Assembly: GCA_001599595.1 (NCBI GenBank)
Contig: BCHH01000008.1
Coordinates: 850,220 to 914,219, forward strand
DNA from: Beverwykella pulmonaria
Lineage: Eukaryota; Ascomycota; Dothideomycetes; Pleosporales; Melanommataceae
Direction: 5' to 3'
Length of the DNA stretch: 64,000 nt
Positions 50,951-61,070 of this stretch are shown here, piece by piece. The position numbers and the translations under genes are program-made. Every line of letters starts with the position of its first letter. The stretch's first letter is position 1. The notes below the pieces were generated by a model. The model ran no database searches and had not been told where the DNA came from. It worked only from the letters and a program-made list of their open reading frames with translations.

Positions 50951-53710
50951 CTAGTGGCTACCGAGCTCAGTATCCGCAGCCCTCAATCTCTTCAATGACT
51001 GTGTTTTATCGGCCCCCCTCACTGGCTTTTGCAATAGGTTCTCCTTCGGCCTGGATGTGACCGCATTGGCTGCTCTAGTGATTATCCAACGATCGTGGTT
51101 CATATCATCGATCCCATTCACCGCCTCCATCTGGAAAGCCTTTTCTTGAGCACAGTTCATGCAAGCGCCGCCATAGTTTGCCAGAACGACACAATTGTGG
51201 GCTAATGCCAGTGCAACGTGGTACTTGAAGTATGTATCCAGGCTGAATGAACAATGGCAGGTAGACGGAACATTTGGGTTCGTCTTGTCGGTGTATCTTC
51301 GACTTTCTGTGGATGTTGGAACTTGGAAACCTTGCTCATCCCAGTCGGCTTGCTCGATAATTTCACTACTGGTTGGAGTGTGGTCATTGTCTGGCAGCGA
51401 AGAAGAGGCAGACCAGCGGCCTAAAAGATCTTCAAACGGATACGTTTTCAACATCCGAGGAAGATGCGGAGATCGCACGACCGGGATTTTTGCGTGTTTA
51501 CATGTCGCTACAGGTAGTTGCTGAGAAAGTTTCAGCATAGCAAGGCTTGGGTCAATTAAACGGGAATGGTTCCCGGATGATACTCGCATGAGCAATTTGT
51601 ATAGGCTCGGTCCGCCTGCTACAAGAATGTAGTCGCTTCTGACGTCAGAGTGATCCACCGGTATAGGTATGTCGCTGTCTGGGGTTTCTTGTTGCTTCGG
51701 AAAGCGTTCGACAAAATCCGTGGTTTCCTCTGTCTGCAATGTTTGGACAACGGCTGTTTCTGCCTCCACCGGTTGGAATTGATTGGTCCCATCAAGCCCT
51801 TTTACGATGACGCCAATCTGCCCTTGCACTACAACCATCCCAAAGCAACCCTTTATCGAAATGGGAATGGCGAGGTCGAGCCACGGTGCAATAACAGCTA
51901 GACCTCCGAACTGTACGGCTACTGTATTCATTTTGAAAATACTTGCGTCAGAGAAATGGGTCTTCTCAGTGTAGTGAATATCTTCTCTTGTTACTCTATC
52001 GAGATTATCCAGAGAGTTGCACCCGAGAACGACTCGGCTGGCAGTGTTAAACCAGGAATGCCAATTCATGGCTTGTAGCCCTGGGTCGACGGCGTCTAAC
52101 AAAATTCGAGACACGCCAAGATCGTCCATTTCGATCTCCCTGGCAGATCTCGCGGATGAATTAGGAGCCCCGAAAGCATCAGCGATTGCGTGAGCTATAT
52201 AGAATAGAACCTCGTAGAGGACCATGTTCTGGAGGCATCCCTGGTTGGATTGGAACTTATACTTGGGCAATTTGCAGACGTGACAGTGGCAGCCTTTTCT
52301 AACCTGTGCCAGAAGATCTTGGAGGATGGGGAAGTAGATCAACAATTTTGCAGGTTCGTCTTCGTCGTTGCTTTCCTCACTACCTGCTGATTCGTCCAAC
52401 ATCTCATCGTCCGAATATGCTGGATCAAGCCATTCTTCGACGGTTGGAGCTTTCTGATACATGAATACGACTGACGCAGCATCTTCATCTGTATCCCAAT
52501 CCATGTTTCTAATGAGCGGCACCTTGGCCACAACATCGGCGACAGTAAGGGTCTTGACTCGAAGTTTGACATCGTGTAAAACATTGAAAGACAACTGGTT
52601 TGGGCTCACATCTTTATCGATGTTGCGGTCGAGTAACCAGGTCACAATTTTCTTAGCGACCGATCGTGTGCGAAGTTTGAGACTGCGAGAATTGGTGCTT
52701 CCTGGGTATGACATTGGACTTTTGTATAGTGGTTGTCGTGCTCCCGGGACACTTTCCAATGTCATTTGGGTGTCGTACATGCCGGACATCATGTGAGCAT
52801 CAAACTTGCTACCCACTACAGTGTACATTTTGAACGTGGGTTTTTCTGAGTCGGATCTACATTCACGCTTTCGATCACAGAACCGTTTTGTCCGGAGTTC
52901 AATGCGCTTCTCTTCTTCTCCCAAAGCTTTCTCGTATACAGTGGCTCCACTGACAACCACACATAGTTTGCCATGGAAGTGCAGGACAAGCCAAAGTGCA
53001 AGATTCGTGAGGAGATGCTCACTTTCAATGATGACTTGGGTTGGGCTATCACGTAGCTTACTCATTGCTAAGCCTAGTGTATGGCTTTCGAGATGGTGCC
53101 CACGGTGACAAATGTCTTGAAGCTCCTTTGGTAACCGAAGAATACCGCTTGACGATTGCTCAAGTCCTAGGGAATTGACCACATTGCACCAGGTGCTAGA
53201 TACAATTTTGTCGATGACGGGCTTGATCTCCAGACGCATCGGGTGGTGAGCTAATCGGAACTCGGACATTGGCTTTTGGCCGTCAGCAAGGCTGGACTGC
53301 ATGATGAAAGCGCAAAGCACATCCGAGATGTAACCCGTGCTGTGATACTCATAGAGGCAAGAAATGGTCGAAGTCATCCACATGAGGTGGACATCTCTTG
53401 CTAGATAGCGACCAAGAGAGCCATGAGGCTGAGCGAAGAGCGGTCCGACAGCCCTGACCTGTGACCCACTGAGCACCATGGCAAAAAAATCCTCCCCGGT
53501 GGAATTTGGCTGAACGAGATCTCGTGCCTCTGTCAGACAGGACTGAAGCTGCCAGTGATTCAGCTTCTCTCGCTCAAGCCAGCGACCGAACTCTAAGGCC
53601 ATCTGATACATGGGGCTGGCCTTATTAGACAGTTCGCCTAGCACGGCTAGCAAGTCGATGCTACGGGCGGCGACATCTAAGCCTCGGGCAGCAAGTTCTC
53701 TCGTCGACAT
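50951..53710 (-). CDS. Intronless 919-residue protein of unknown function
   Basis: A single uninterrupted frame of 919 codons, in contrast to its multi-exon neighbours. I do not recognise a catalytic domain. Features: N-terminal helical part (ELAARGLDVAARSIDLLAVL), a segment DICHRGHHLESHTLGLAMSK, then HLLTNLALWLVLHFHGKLCV. A very acidic patch at about 433-453 precedes a Cys/His group CHCHVCKLP (about 473-482). A second Cys group comes near the C-terminus: CHCSFSL at about 819 and CMNC at about 849, after ALALAHNCVVLANYGG. These may bind zinc. The tail is basic (NLLQKPVRGADKTQSLKRLR). No signal peptide or clear membrane helix. I have an impression of similar long intronless proteins in other Pezizomycotina but cannot name the family. 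It is flanked by a ~140-bp direct duplication, which suggests insertion into a pre-existing promoter. Confidence 0.85.
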   Translation of the reverse strand: MSTRELAARGLDVAARSIDLLAVLGELSNKASPMYQMALEFGRWLEREKLNHWQLQSCLTEARDLVQPNSTGEDFFAMVLSGSQVRAVGPLFAQPHGSLGRYLARDVHLMWMTSTISCLYEYHSTGYISDVLCAFIMQSSLADGQKPMSEFRLAHHPMRLEIKPVIDKIVSSTWCNVVNSLGLEQSSSGILRLPKELQDICHRGHHLESHTLGLAMSKLRDSPTQVIIESEHLLTNLALWLVLHFHGKLCVVVSGATVYEKALGEEEKRIELRTKRFCDRKRECRSDSEKPTFKMYTVVGSKFDAHMMSGMYDTQMTLESVPGARQPLYKSPMSYPGSTNSRSLKLRTRSVAKKIVTWLLDRNIDKDVSPNQLSFNVLHDVKLRVKTLTVADVVAKVPLIRNMDWDTDEDAASVVFMYQKAPTVEEWLDPAYSDDEMLDESAGSEESNDEDEPAKLLIYFPILQDLLAQVRKGCHCHVCKLPKYKFQSNQGCLQNMVLYEVLFYIAHAIADAFGAPNSSARSAREIEMDDLGVSRILLDAVDPGLQAMNWHSWFNTASRVVLGCNSLDNLDRVTREDIHYTEKTHFSDASIFKMNTVAVQFGGLAVIAPWLDLAIPISIKGCFGMVVVQGQIGVIVKGLDGTNQFQPVEAETAVVQTLQTEETTDFVERFPKQQETPDSDIPIPVDHSDVRSDYILVAGGPSLYKLLMRVSSGNHSRLIDPSLAMLKLSQQLPVATCKHAKIPVVRSPHLPRMLKTYPFEDLLGRWSASSSLPDNDHTPTSSEIIEQADWDEQGFQVPTSTESRRYTDKTNPNVPSTCHCSFSLDTYFKYHVALALAHNCVVLANYGGACMNCAQEKAFQMEAVNGIDDMNHDRWIITRAANAVTSRPKENLLQKPVRGADKTQSLKRLRAADTELGSH

Positions 53711-54009
53711 GTTCGATCTTCGACTTGGTAGTCTAGTTACGATAAGCTACATGCGGTTATCAAATATGAACGAAACCTACTTGGAGAAAAGAATTGAGTG
53801 AAATCAATGATTTCGAGCTTGAGCGACACAGAAGTGTGCCCTTGAGCGAAGGTCAGCATGGCACCGCCCCGACCCCCCGTAAACGTAAAAAGAAATAAAA
53901 AGAAGTGCTGCCGCAAGGCTGAAAGCTACACCCGCTCACGTTATTCTGAAAGGCACATTTCACGTGATGCACAATACAAACATCCCCACTGTGTAGCATG
54001 TCTTTTTTT

Positions 54010-54151
54010 CATGCCCTCAAGCTAGGACGGAGGTCAAAGTTGTGCCGGGTCGAAGCCAGAGCTTGCTGACGGAGCTTGCTCCCGGCACAATGACGAGCAA
54101 GTACACCAGCGGGAAAGTCACGATAGCACTCCTCACCGCCTTATTTTGCCG
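54010..54151 (+). repeat. Direct repeat copy 2, right flank of the 919-residue gene
   Basis: Partner of 50636-50774, same orientation, 3374 bp apart. The right end lies 107 bp before the PRI1 start codon. The copies differ at many positions, so the duplication is not recent. Confidence 0.85.
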
Positions 54152-54157
54152 CTCTTT

Positions 54158-54185
54158 ACGCGTGCAGAAACGCGCTAAGACGCGT
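54158..54185 (+). promoter_or_regulatory. Pair of ACGCGT (MCB-type) boxes upstream of PRI1
   Basis: ACGCGT occurs at 54158-54163 and 54180-54185 with ACGCGC at 54170-54175 between them, 73-100 bp before the start codon. In yeasts this MluI cell-cycle box binds MBF (Mbp1-Swi6) and drives G1/S transcription of replication genes. Use in this fungus is inferred. Confidence 0.6.
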
Positions 54186-54257
54186 ACCCTGAACATTCAC
54201 AGTGTCTTGCTCTCACACCGAAACCTCACAGCAAACATCAGAAGAAACGAATTCAAA

Positions 54258-55828
54258 ATGCCGCACTCAATAACACCCGGGTCGACACCCCCACTTGGCT
54301 CGCCAGATGATTCTTCACGCACCGTCTCGCAAGTCGACACTATCAAATCCGAGCCTCATACGCAGGACATCCCCATGGCAGACGCACCGAGTCCCGCAGA
54401 AGAGAGCAAAGCCAAGCTAGAAGACCTCTTCGATGACGATGATTCAGATGAGGAGTTTGCATCCAGCGCACCGCAGGTTAAATCAGAGGAACCCCCCTCA
54501 CAGCCCGCACCAATGTACGACACGCTACATTTGTCCACTCAATCTCCATACTGACTTGTGGTAGCAAGATAACATCCAAATCTACCTTTTCCGACCCCCA
54601 AATCATGCGCGCCTTTTACCAACGCCTGTTCCCCTTCCGCTACCTCTTCCAATGGCTCAACCACTCGCCTATCCCCACAAACGACTTCGCGCACCGCGAG
54701 TTCGCCTTCACGCTCCCCAACGACGCCTACCTGCGATACCAATCCTTTGCCACTGCCGACCTCCTCCGCAAGCAGTGCCTGCAGCAAATCCCGTCTCGTT
54801 TCGAAATCGGGCCCGTATACTCGACCAACCCTCGCGACCGCAAGACGGTCCGCAAAGCCAGCGCGTTCCGCCCGCTGACGAAAGAACTGGTGTTCGATAT
54901 CGACATGACGGACTACGATGATATCAGGACGTGTTGTACCGGCGCGAGTATCTGCCATAAATGCTGGGCCTTCATCACCATGGCCATCAAAGTCGTCGAC
55001 GTTGCGCTCCGCGACGACTTCGGCTTCAAGCACATCCTCTGGGTGTACTCTGGACGTCGTGGAGCCCACGCATGGGTCTGCGACAAGCGAGCCCGCGAGC
55101 TGGACGACTCCAGACGGCGCGCCATCGCTGGCTACCTCGAGCTCCTCAAAGGCGGGGACCAGGGCGGCAAGAAAGTAAACGTGCGCCGCCCGCTGCACCC
55201 GCATCTCGACCGCAGTCTCAACATCCTCAAAGAGCACTTCCAAACTTCCATCCTGTTCGAACAAGACCCCTGGGCGGAAGAAAAATGCGCCCATTTACTC
55301 AGCCTCCTCCCCGATCCCACGCTCAGAGCCGCGCTGCAGAAGAAATGGGATTCCTCTCCCTCACGCCCCAGCGCTTCAAAATGGTCTGACATCGATGCTC
55401 TCGCCACCGGCGCTTTATCTTCCTCAAAAGGCTCAAAAGAACTACTAGAGGCAAAGCAAGATATTGTGCTCGAATACACATACCCGCGCCTCGACGCCGA
55501 AGTATCCAAAAAACTGAACCATTTGCTCAAATCGCCCTTCGTCATTCACCCGGGAACAGGGCGCGTCTGTGTACCCATTGATCCGAGGAGGGTGGAGGAG
55601 TTCGATCCGTTGGGCGTGCCGACTGTGACGCAGTTGTTGAATGAGATTGATGAGTGGAAGGGCGAGGACGTGAACGAGAGTGGGAAGAAGATCCAGGATT
55701 GGGAGAAGACGAGTTTGAAGCCATATATCGATTTCTTCAGGGTTTTCGTGGCCGGGCTGTTGAAGGACGAGAAGAGTGGGATCAAGAGGGAGAGGGAGGA
55801 GGGTGAGGATGCGATGGAGTTGTTTTAA
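54258..55828 (+). CDS. PRI1: DNA primase small (catalytic) subunit
   Basis: Exons 54258-54514 and 54565-55828 give 506 residues; a 50-nt intron separates an acidic, disordered N-terminal tail (LEDLFDDDDSDEEF) from the primase domain. The core begins at about residue 100: FYQRLFPFRYLFQWLNH, REFAFTLPNDAYLRYQSF and RFEIGPVYSTNPRDRK. Catalytic Asp residues lie in VFDIDMTDYDDIR (D197, D199). A zinc-binding Cys group follows (C209, C210, C216, C219), then HILWVYSGRRGAHAWVCD, the most conserved primase block. With the large subunit and DNA polymerase alpha it makes RNA primers at replication forks. The splice acceptor assignment is good but the first residues of exon 2 (IKITSKSTFSDPQI) are less conserved. 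It lies beside RFA1 and SLD5, two other fork components. Confidence 0.94.
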
Positions 55829-56198
55829 GGGGGAGGTATTGGAGACCTTTCATGAGCATTTCTTGGAGTATGTGAATGGGAATCTGCTATATTAGTTGTA
55901 TGCTGTGGTGATGCTGGGATACGGATTACAAATGATAGCTGAGACCTGGGAAAAGCTATTTCACACGACGAATGGACGTGGTAGGATGATGAAGCACCGA
56001 GTGATGCAGGACTTCTCTATGATAAGATATGCCTTTTCCCTCCGTATAGTTAGCTTTCACTGCCGGGTTCAAGATAGCTAGACAAATGATGGGATAATCA
56101 TGCTCATTCCGACCCCTTTGGACTTATTCGAAACCATAAGCAAAAATGCATACACATGATTCTATTAACCACCATACTGTTTCCCAACGTATCTAGTC
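55829..56198. other. Short intergenic, convergent PRI1 and RFA1 ends
   Basis: 370 bp between stop codons; A/T-rich, no gene seen. Holds both 3' untranslated ends. Confidence 0.6.
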
Positions 56199-58254
56199 CT
56201 AGTTGACAAACAAGCTGTCGGAATCCACATCGTACTGTTTCAAGATCTGGGCCAGTTTATTTGCCTCCTGCGCATAGTTGAGAGTATAGAGGTTCATGAT
56301 CTGATACCGGGGCCTTGAGTCTTGTTAGCAGCATGCTCCCTATCACTCACAATTTGGGCGTGACTTACTTTGGCTGATCCTGGTATGTCTCCATCTTCGC
56401 GCGAACCCTGAAGTTGAACATCTTGCATGTAGCATTGTACAAGACATCCATGAAGTTCTTCGTCTCATTCTCGTTGTCTTGGTCCTGGATCGCTATCAAA
56501 TCGTTGGCAGGCATCCCAACGATGACTTGCCCAGAGTTGTCGAAGCAGCTCAACCACAGCGACCCCGTGTGGTCGGCGACGTTGATGCTCAGCATATATC
56601 GGTATTGCGGCGTAGGAAACTTCTTCTTGCAACTCTCACACCACCACTCATTGGGACTCTCCTCGATAACCTTTTTGTTGCAGTTCGGGGTCGAGCAAGC
56701 TGGATAAGCAACCGCGCCCGTGTTCTTGACGTAGGTGACAGAAGCTTTGATGTTGAAGTACGTTGGCGTGTCTTGCAAGTAGCTCTCTTCCTCGAGAATT
56801 TGCGAGATCAGCTTAGTGGTATCCTGTCCTGAGCCGCCACCACTGGATAGATGTGCATGTGTGTTGAACTGTGCATTCTGGCCAACGGCATTAAACCACC
56901 CTCTTAGCTTATGGGCGTCATCGATATCAGGGTCAACAGTCATAGAGCCCGAGCTGAGGAGACTCAAACTCCGACCGCCGAAGTCAGATACTTTAACGCC
57001 CTTGAATGCAAGGATCGATTCGAGAGGAACATCGAAAGATTGCGCCTGGTTGCCCCAAATGGTGAGTCGCACTGAAGTTTGGCTGTCATCTGCGAGGAGC
57101 AGTTCTCGTTTGCTAAAGTCCTTGTTCGTGTTTTTGGAAGTAATCGTGCTGACCTCACCCACTTCCTTGAGTACACCGAGAGTGTCAATGGTCGTGTCTT
57201 TCTCAACTGAGTTGAGGTCGCCAATCTTGGTGAAATTAAACCGTAGTTGTGGTTTGTTCTCTTGGTCTTCGGCCTTCTCAACTTCTGTGCCATTCTCAAA
57301 TTGTAATTCATAGTCGTTCGGCAGGTTCGAGAACTGCTTCTTGGCGGGCACTACCTTACAGGGCGCAGAGATGTAGTACACAACACCCTCTTGGAAGACG
57401 TCATAGAGCCTGTCGCAAGTCTCGGTGAAGCCAGTAGCCCTGATCTCTCCCGTGTCATCCAACAAGTTCACGCTGAACAGCTTGCCCTCGCCTCTCGCAT
57501 TGTGCCACGTCTTGATATCGCCTTTGTATGTGCATCGGGCCCGGATTGTCCACTTGTGGGCGTAGGGAGATAGCGACTCGATCGGGTATAGATGAGGATG
57601 TGCGGCGGTGCTAGGATTGCTCTGATGTACGGGAAGGGAGCGCTGCTGCTGTTGGGGCGCGGCCTGTACAGGCTTGCTGCCGTAGAAATCATTGCCAGAA
57701 ATGCCTGCAGGCTGGGCCTTCACTTCTTCCTTGGTGTCGAGAGGTTCCGGGTTGCCGATTTTCTCGAGTTCACCGTATTGCTCGAGCACTTCCATCTCCA
57801 TAATGATCAAGATCCTATTCCGCGTTAGCATTGCTCCATGCCAAGACAGAGTGGGAGTCATACTTCTTATCCTTAACCTGCTGAGGATTGAACTTCAACA
57901 GTCTCACAATAGAACCCTTCTTTAGTTTCCCAGAAGTCACGATGTCGTTGGCGGCTGCAAATGATTAACTAAGCGCAAAGCGAGAAATTCTGATTCAAGT
58001 CAGCGCACCAGTTGCAATCATGGTCTGAATAAAGTTGCGAATATCGCTGAGCACAACACGGTATCGCTGGACGGCGTTCGAGTCTCCAGCCTTTGGCTCC
58101 ATCGCCTTGATCTGGACGCATTGCATCACCGGATGGTCAGTGAAGGGGCCTCCAGGCTCGAAGATGCTCCTGCAGGCAGTGTTAAGAGAGCTTTGCTTGA
58201 CGTCTGAACGTGAACGCACCGAATGGAGCCTTGGGTAATCGCTTGTTCAGCCAT
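56199..58254 (-). CDS. RFA1: Replication protein A large subunit (RPA70)
   Basis: Five exons on the minus strand, 58254-58220, 58169-58009, 57954-57864, 57814-56369 and 56313-56199, give 615 residues. The first exon is 35 nt (MAEQAITQGSI) and introns are 49-55 nt. Residues ~1-115 form the N-terminal OB fold (VMQCVQIKAM, YRVVLSDIRNFIQTMIATG). A flexible linker rich in Gln/Pro follows, then DNA-binding OB folds A and B from about 175 (LSPYAHKWTIRARCTYKGDI). OB fold C has the zinc ribbon C469-x4-C474-x13-C488-x2-C491 (within YPACSTPNCNKK and EWWCESCKKKF). The last exon supplies the C-terminal helix for trimerisation (PRYQIMNLYTLNYAQEANKL). RPA coats single-stranded DNA in replication, repair and recombination. 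An ACGCGT box lies 82 bp upstream of the start. Confidence 0.96.
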
Positions 58255-58471
58255 GATCTTGGAGGTAGATACAAAAGTGTGTTTGGTGTGGGTAGATGTT
58301 TGAGTGGTGGCGAGGTCAAGTTAAGAGGACTTTTGACGCGTCGCGCGTCGCGATCACGTGATAGCCCCGCACTAGTCCGAAAGGGCCCGCCTACGTAATG
58401 AGAGCTTCCAAGGGTTCAATGGGTCTGCATTCACTCGCTGTCCGTCGTTCCACCAATATCCACGAACAATC
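58255..58471. promoter_or_regulatory. Divergent promoter of RFA1 and dienelactone hydrolase, with MCB box
   Basis: 217 bp between starts. ACGCGT at 58336-58341 sits within a dense CG-rich run (to about 58352) followed by TCACGTGA at 58352-58359. The first fits an MBF site; the CACGTG core fits a bHLH site. Both are pattern matches only. Confidence 0.55.
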
Positions 58472-59630
58472 ATGGCCGACACACCTGAAATCTCAACGAA
58501 AGCCCCCGAGAGTGATGCACAGGAGACGCCTGCTGCACCGACAGGAGCAGAGCAAAGCGTCTTTCCTGGCGACACTCGAGCGCAAGCTGGTCCGAGCATG
58601 GGGGTAAGGCTCCCCAATTAGATGCACTCTAGCGCAGCTACTAACCTGCTCAGGAACACTGCACCACTGATAGACCAACACGTACGCTCTCCAAACTTCT
58701 TCTTGAATCATAGTTGACACCCCACAGCATCCGGAGAAGTGCCCACAGGCGTACGTCGTCCTTTGAGCCACCCAATTCTCGAACAAAGCTGACGCAACTC
58801 AGGAACTGTCCAAACTCGGCGGGATCGACGTCTACATTGCCAAACCCTCCGACTATCCCCACTCCTCCTCAAAACTTCTCCTCCTTTTGACGGGCGGCAC
58901 TGGCCTCAAATCCACAAATAACCAGCTTCAAGCAGACAAGTATGCCGCAGAAGGTTTCTTGGTGGTCATGCCAGATCAATTTGAAAACGATCCTGCGCCA
59001 AACAGCGTCGATATGACCGAGATCCAGGAACAGGCCTCCTGGCTCGAGCAAATCAAACTCAAGACCGCTGAGGGCATTAAATCTTTCCTCATCGACATGT
59101 GGCTCGCACGACACACGGCTGAGAAGGTCCTTCCCATACTCCATAAAGTTATCGAGGGAGCACGAGAGGAGTTCGCAGATGCGGTTGCTAATGGAGGCGG
59201 CATCTACGGCGTTGGCTACTGTTTCGGCGCAAAGTATATACTGATATTAGCTGGAGAGCATTCTGATACCGCCGTGTTGGGAGAACAAGTCGTCGCACCG
59301 AAAGACGAGGAGCAGGGCCCTGCGAAGAAAGAACCCCTAATCAGGGCTGGTGCAATCGCACATGGCACCATGGTGACGAAGGAGGACCTAGAAGGTGTCA
59401 AGGCCCCTGTATACATCGCCGCTGTGGAGAACGATCCTCTCTTCTCAGAGGAAGAGGTTCTTACCCCTGGAAGAAGGGAATTGGAAAAGAAAGGGGTTGA
59501 GCACGAGATTCAAGTATTTTCTGGTGTGCCGCACGGATTCGCCGTACTCGGAGACTACGACGAGCCAAAGATAAAACAAGCGCAAGCTCAAGCATTTGGG
59601 CAGATGCTTGGTTGGCTTCAAGGCCACTAA
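58472..59630 (+). CDS. Dienelactone hydrolase family protein
   Basis: Four exons, 58472-58603, 58654-58681, 58728-58750 and 58803-59630, give 336 residues. Exons 2 and 3 are only 28 and 23 nt and encode HCTTDRPTPSGEVPTG; the joins keep frame and yield the expected family N-terminus leading into LGGIDVYIAKPSDYP. The alpha/beta-hydrolase triad is visible: Cys201 in GVGYCFGAKY, Asp272 in AAVENDPLF and His305 in VPHGFAVLGD. Such enzymes open dienelactones from aromatic ring breakdown or act as general carboxylesterases; the substrate is not determined here. It is soluble with no signal peptide, and the first ~45 residues are Ala/Thr/Pro-rich. It sits among replication genes but has no evident link with them. 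Confidence 0.9.
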
Positions 59631-60112
59631 TGGCTGAAGGCTCGTTTTCCCTACTTATGTATTACTTTGAAAGGGTGTCTGTTGGCGTTGAGAATGGAGT
59701 ACTGGCTATTGTTATCCCTACACCACCAAAATAAATCAAGATGGCTTGCCGCCTCTTACGAAAGTACAACCCCACTTTTTATCAGATAAGGTTGGACTTT
59801 GCAAAGCTCCTTGCTTTTTTTTTTGGCGTCTTGCCAGAATGGCTGGTATCGATATTCCTCACTAGACGCTAGTTCTTTTGCCATCTCTACCGAACGCCTC
59901 GCAATGCTTGAATTTCCAGCTGCAACCACCCCGTAAGCCTTCCATTCCCTTCGAACAACGATTTTTTCCTGAAAGATGCAATCTCCTGCTCCATTCGCCA
60001 CAGTTCCTCCTGCCAGATACAACAGTATAGCGTAGGGCTTCTTCCTCTCATCCACTCGCCCGCCGCCGCTCACATACCCCTACCCAGCACACCTCTTCTC
60101 CTTCCCTATCCA
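59631..60112. other. Intergenic, convergent 3' flanks
   Basis: 480 bp between the ends of the hydrolase and SLD5 genes. A minus-strand open frame of 105 codons (60073-59756) begins at a GTG that is not a plausible fungal start, so I treat it as 3' flank of SLD5. A T-run lies at about 59815. Confidence 0.5.
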
Positions 60113-60917
60113 TCATATCAACTCTACATCCCCACTCCTCACCCACTCTCTGACTGCACTCCATCTAACCACCCACACATCTCCCCTCTTCATCTCAAAC
60201 CTCCTCTCTGTGCCCTCAACGAAAACCTCCCCTACCTCCCTCAACGCCCTACAAAATACCGCTGCATCCTCATCCGGCTGATCCACCATGCTAATCCCAC
60301 CCGTCGTATCATCCAATCTCTGCAACGAAGCGGGGAATTGTGACAGGAAGGAGGACGCGTAGTGTTGCGAGAGGAGCGTTTGGTGCTGCGTTAGGTATTG
60401 GTATTCCGAGGTGGAGAGGAGCGGGGTAGCGTCAGAGAGAGAGTTTGTGTGGGACGCGAGAGTGTAGTGCGGGTGGGTGTCTATCTGTACCCGTAATTAG
60501 CGTTTGAACATGGAAGGTAGGTAGGGGATGTATACCTTCTTTATCCTTGCACGCAAGAAGCTGCGGACAAGGAATTTAAATCTCTCGAGCTCCGTCTGAA
60601 TGACTATGAGCTTAAAATTCGCTTTCGGGTCCATGTTGCCGGTCTGGTCCTCCACAAGTTCAATCTGCAAACACACTCTTCAGCATCTAAGTCCTCAGAT
60701 CTCCTTTTCACATTCTAATCTGCTAAATCCTGAGATATTATGTACACACCTGCTTCCTAATCCTCCCCAAGACCCTCTCCATCAGCTCCTCAGGCCACGG
60801 CAGTAACTCTGGCGCAACGCGCTCGGCGACCCACGCGCGCGTCAGTTCCTGTAGGTCTCGAGTCTCCCTTGGGACAGCGTCAGCCGAGACTTCGGCGAGG
60901 AGGTCGTCGATATCCAT
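60113..60917 (-). CDS. SLD5: GINS complex subunit Sld5
   Basis: Three exons on the minus strand, 60917-60750, 60664-60536 and 60484-60113, give 222 residues; all junctions fall between codons. It begins [20 protein letters not shown], then [20 protein letters not shown], the helical A domain with the conserved Trp/Glu pattern. The middle ([20 protein letters not shown]) and the segment [20 protein letters not shown] are typical of Sld5. The C-terminal B domain ends [19 protein letters not shown]. With Psf1-3 it forms GINS, which joins Cdc45 and MCM as the replicative helicase. The length matches the family. ACGCGT lies 148 bp upstream of the start (61065-61070). Confidence 0.92.
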
Positions 60918-61064
60918 TGAGGGGTTAACTTTGGGGTTATCCTATGCTTCATGGATAGGTAGGGTTGTATTTTAGGTTTCAAGTTTTGGCATGGAGATGC
61001 GGCCACGGCGGGGCAGGCATGATGTGCTGGGGTCAAACCGGGGTGATCGACCACTAATGAATTC

Positions 61065-61070
61065 ACGCGT
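61065..61070 (+). promoter_or_regulatory. ACGCGT (MCB-type) box upstream of SLD5
   Basis: A palindromic ACGCGT, 148 bp before the SLD5 start codon, followed by TTGATTGG, which contains a CCAAT-type core on the minus strand. Pattern match only. Confidence 0.45.

Larger units (their letters stand above)
53711..54257. promoter_or_regulatory. Divergent intergenic of the orphan and PRI1
   Basis: It contains the orphan's promoter, direct-repeat copy 2 (54010-54151) and the PRI1 promoter with two ACGCGT boxes (listed separately). Confidence 0.6.

Noticed and set aside
50951..53710. Idea that the 919-residue orphan is a Starship-type captain recombinase or a retrotransposon protein
   Set aside because: I see no tyrosine-recombinase R..HxxR..Y pattern, no reverse transcriptase or integrase motifs, and the flanking repeats do not begin TG and end CA as long terminal repeats do.
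54042..54257. Extension of the PRI1 frame upstream of 54258
   Set aside because: The frame stays open by chance through duplicated segment copy 2 and the MCB boxes; it does not begin with a plausible start and has no primase similarity.
59756..60073. 105-codon minus-strand frame after SLD5
   Set aside because: It starts at GTG, not ATG, has no family signature and lies in the 3' flank of SLD5.
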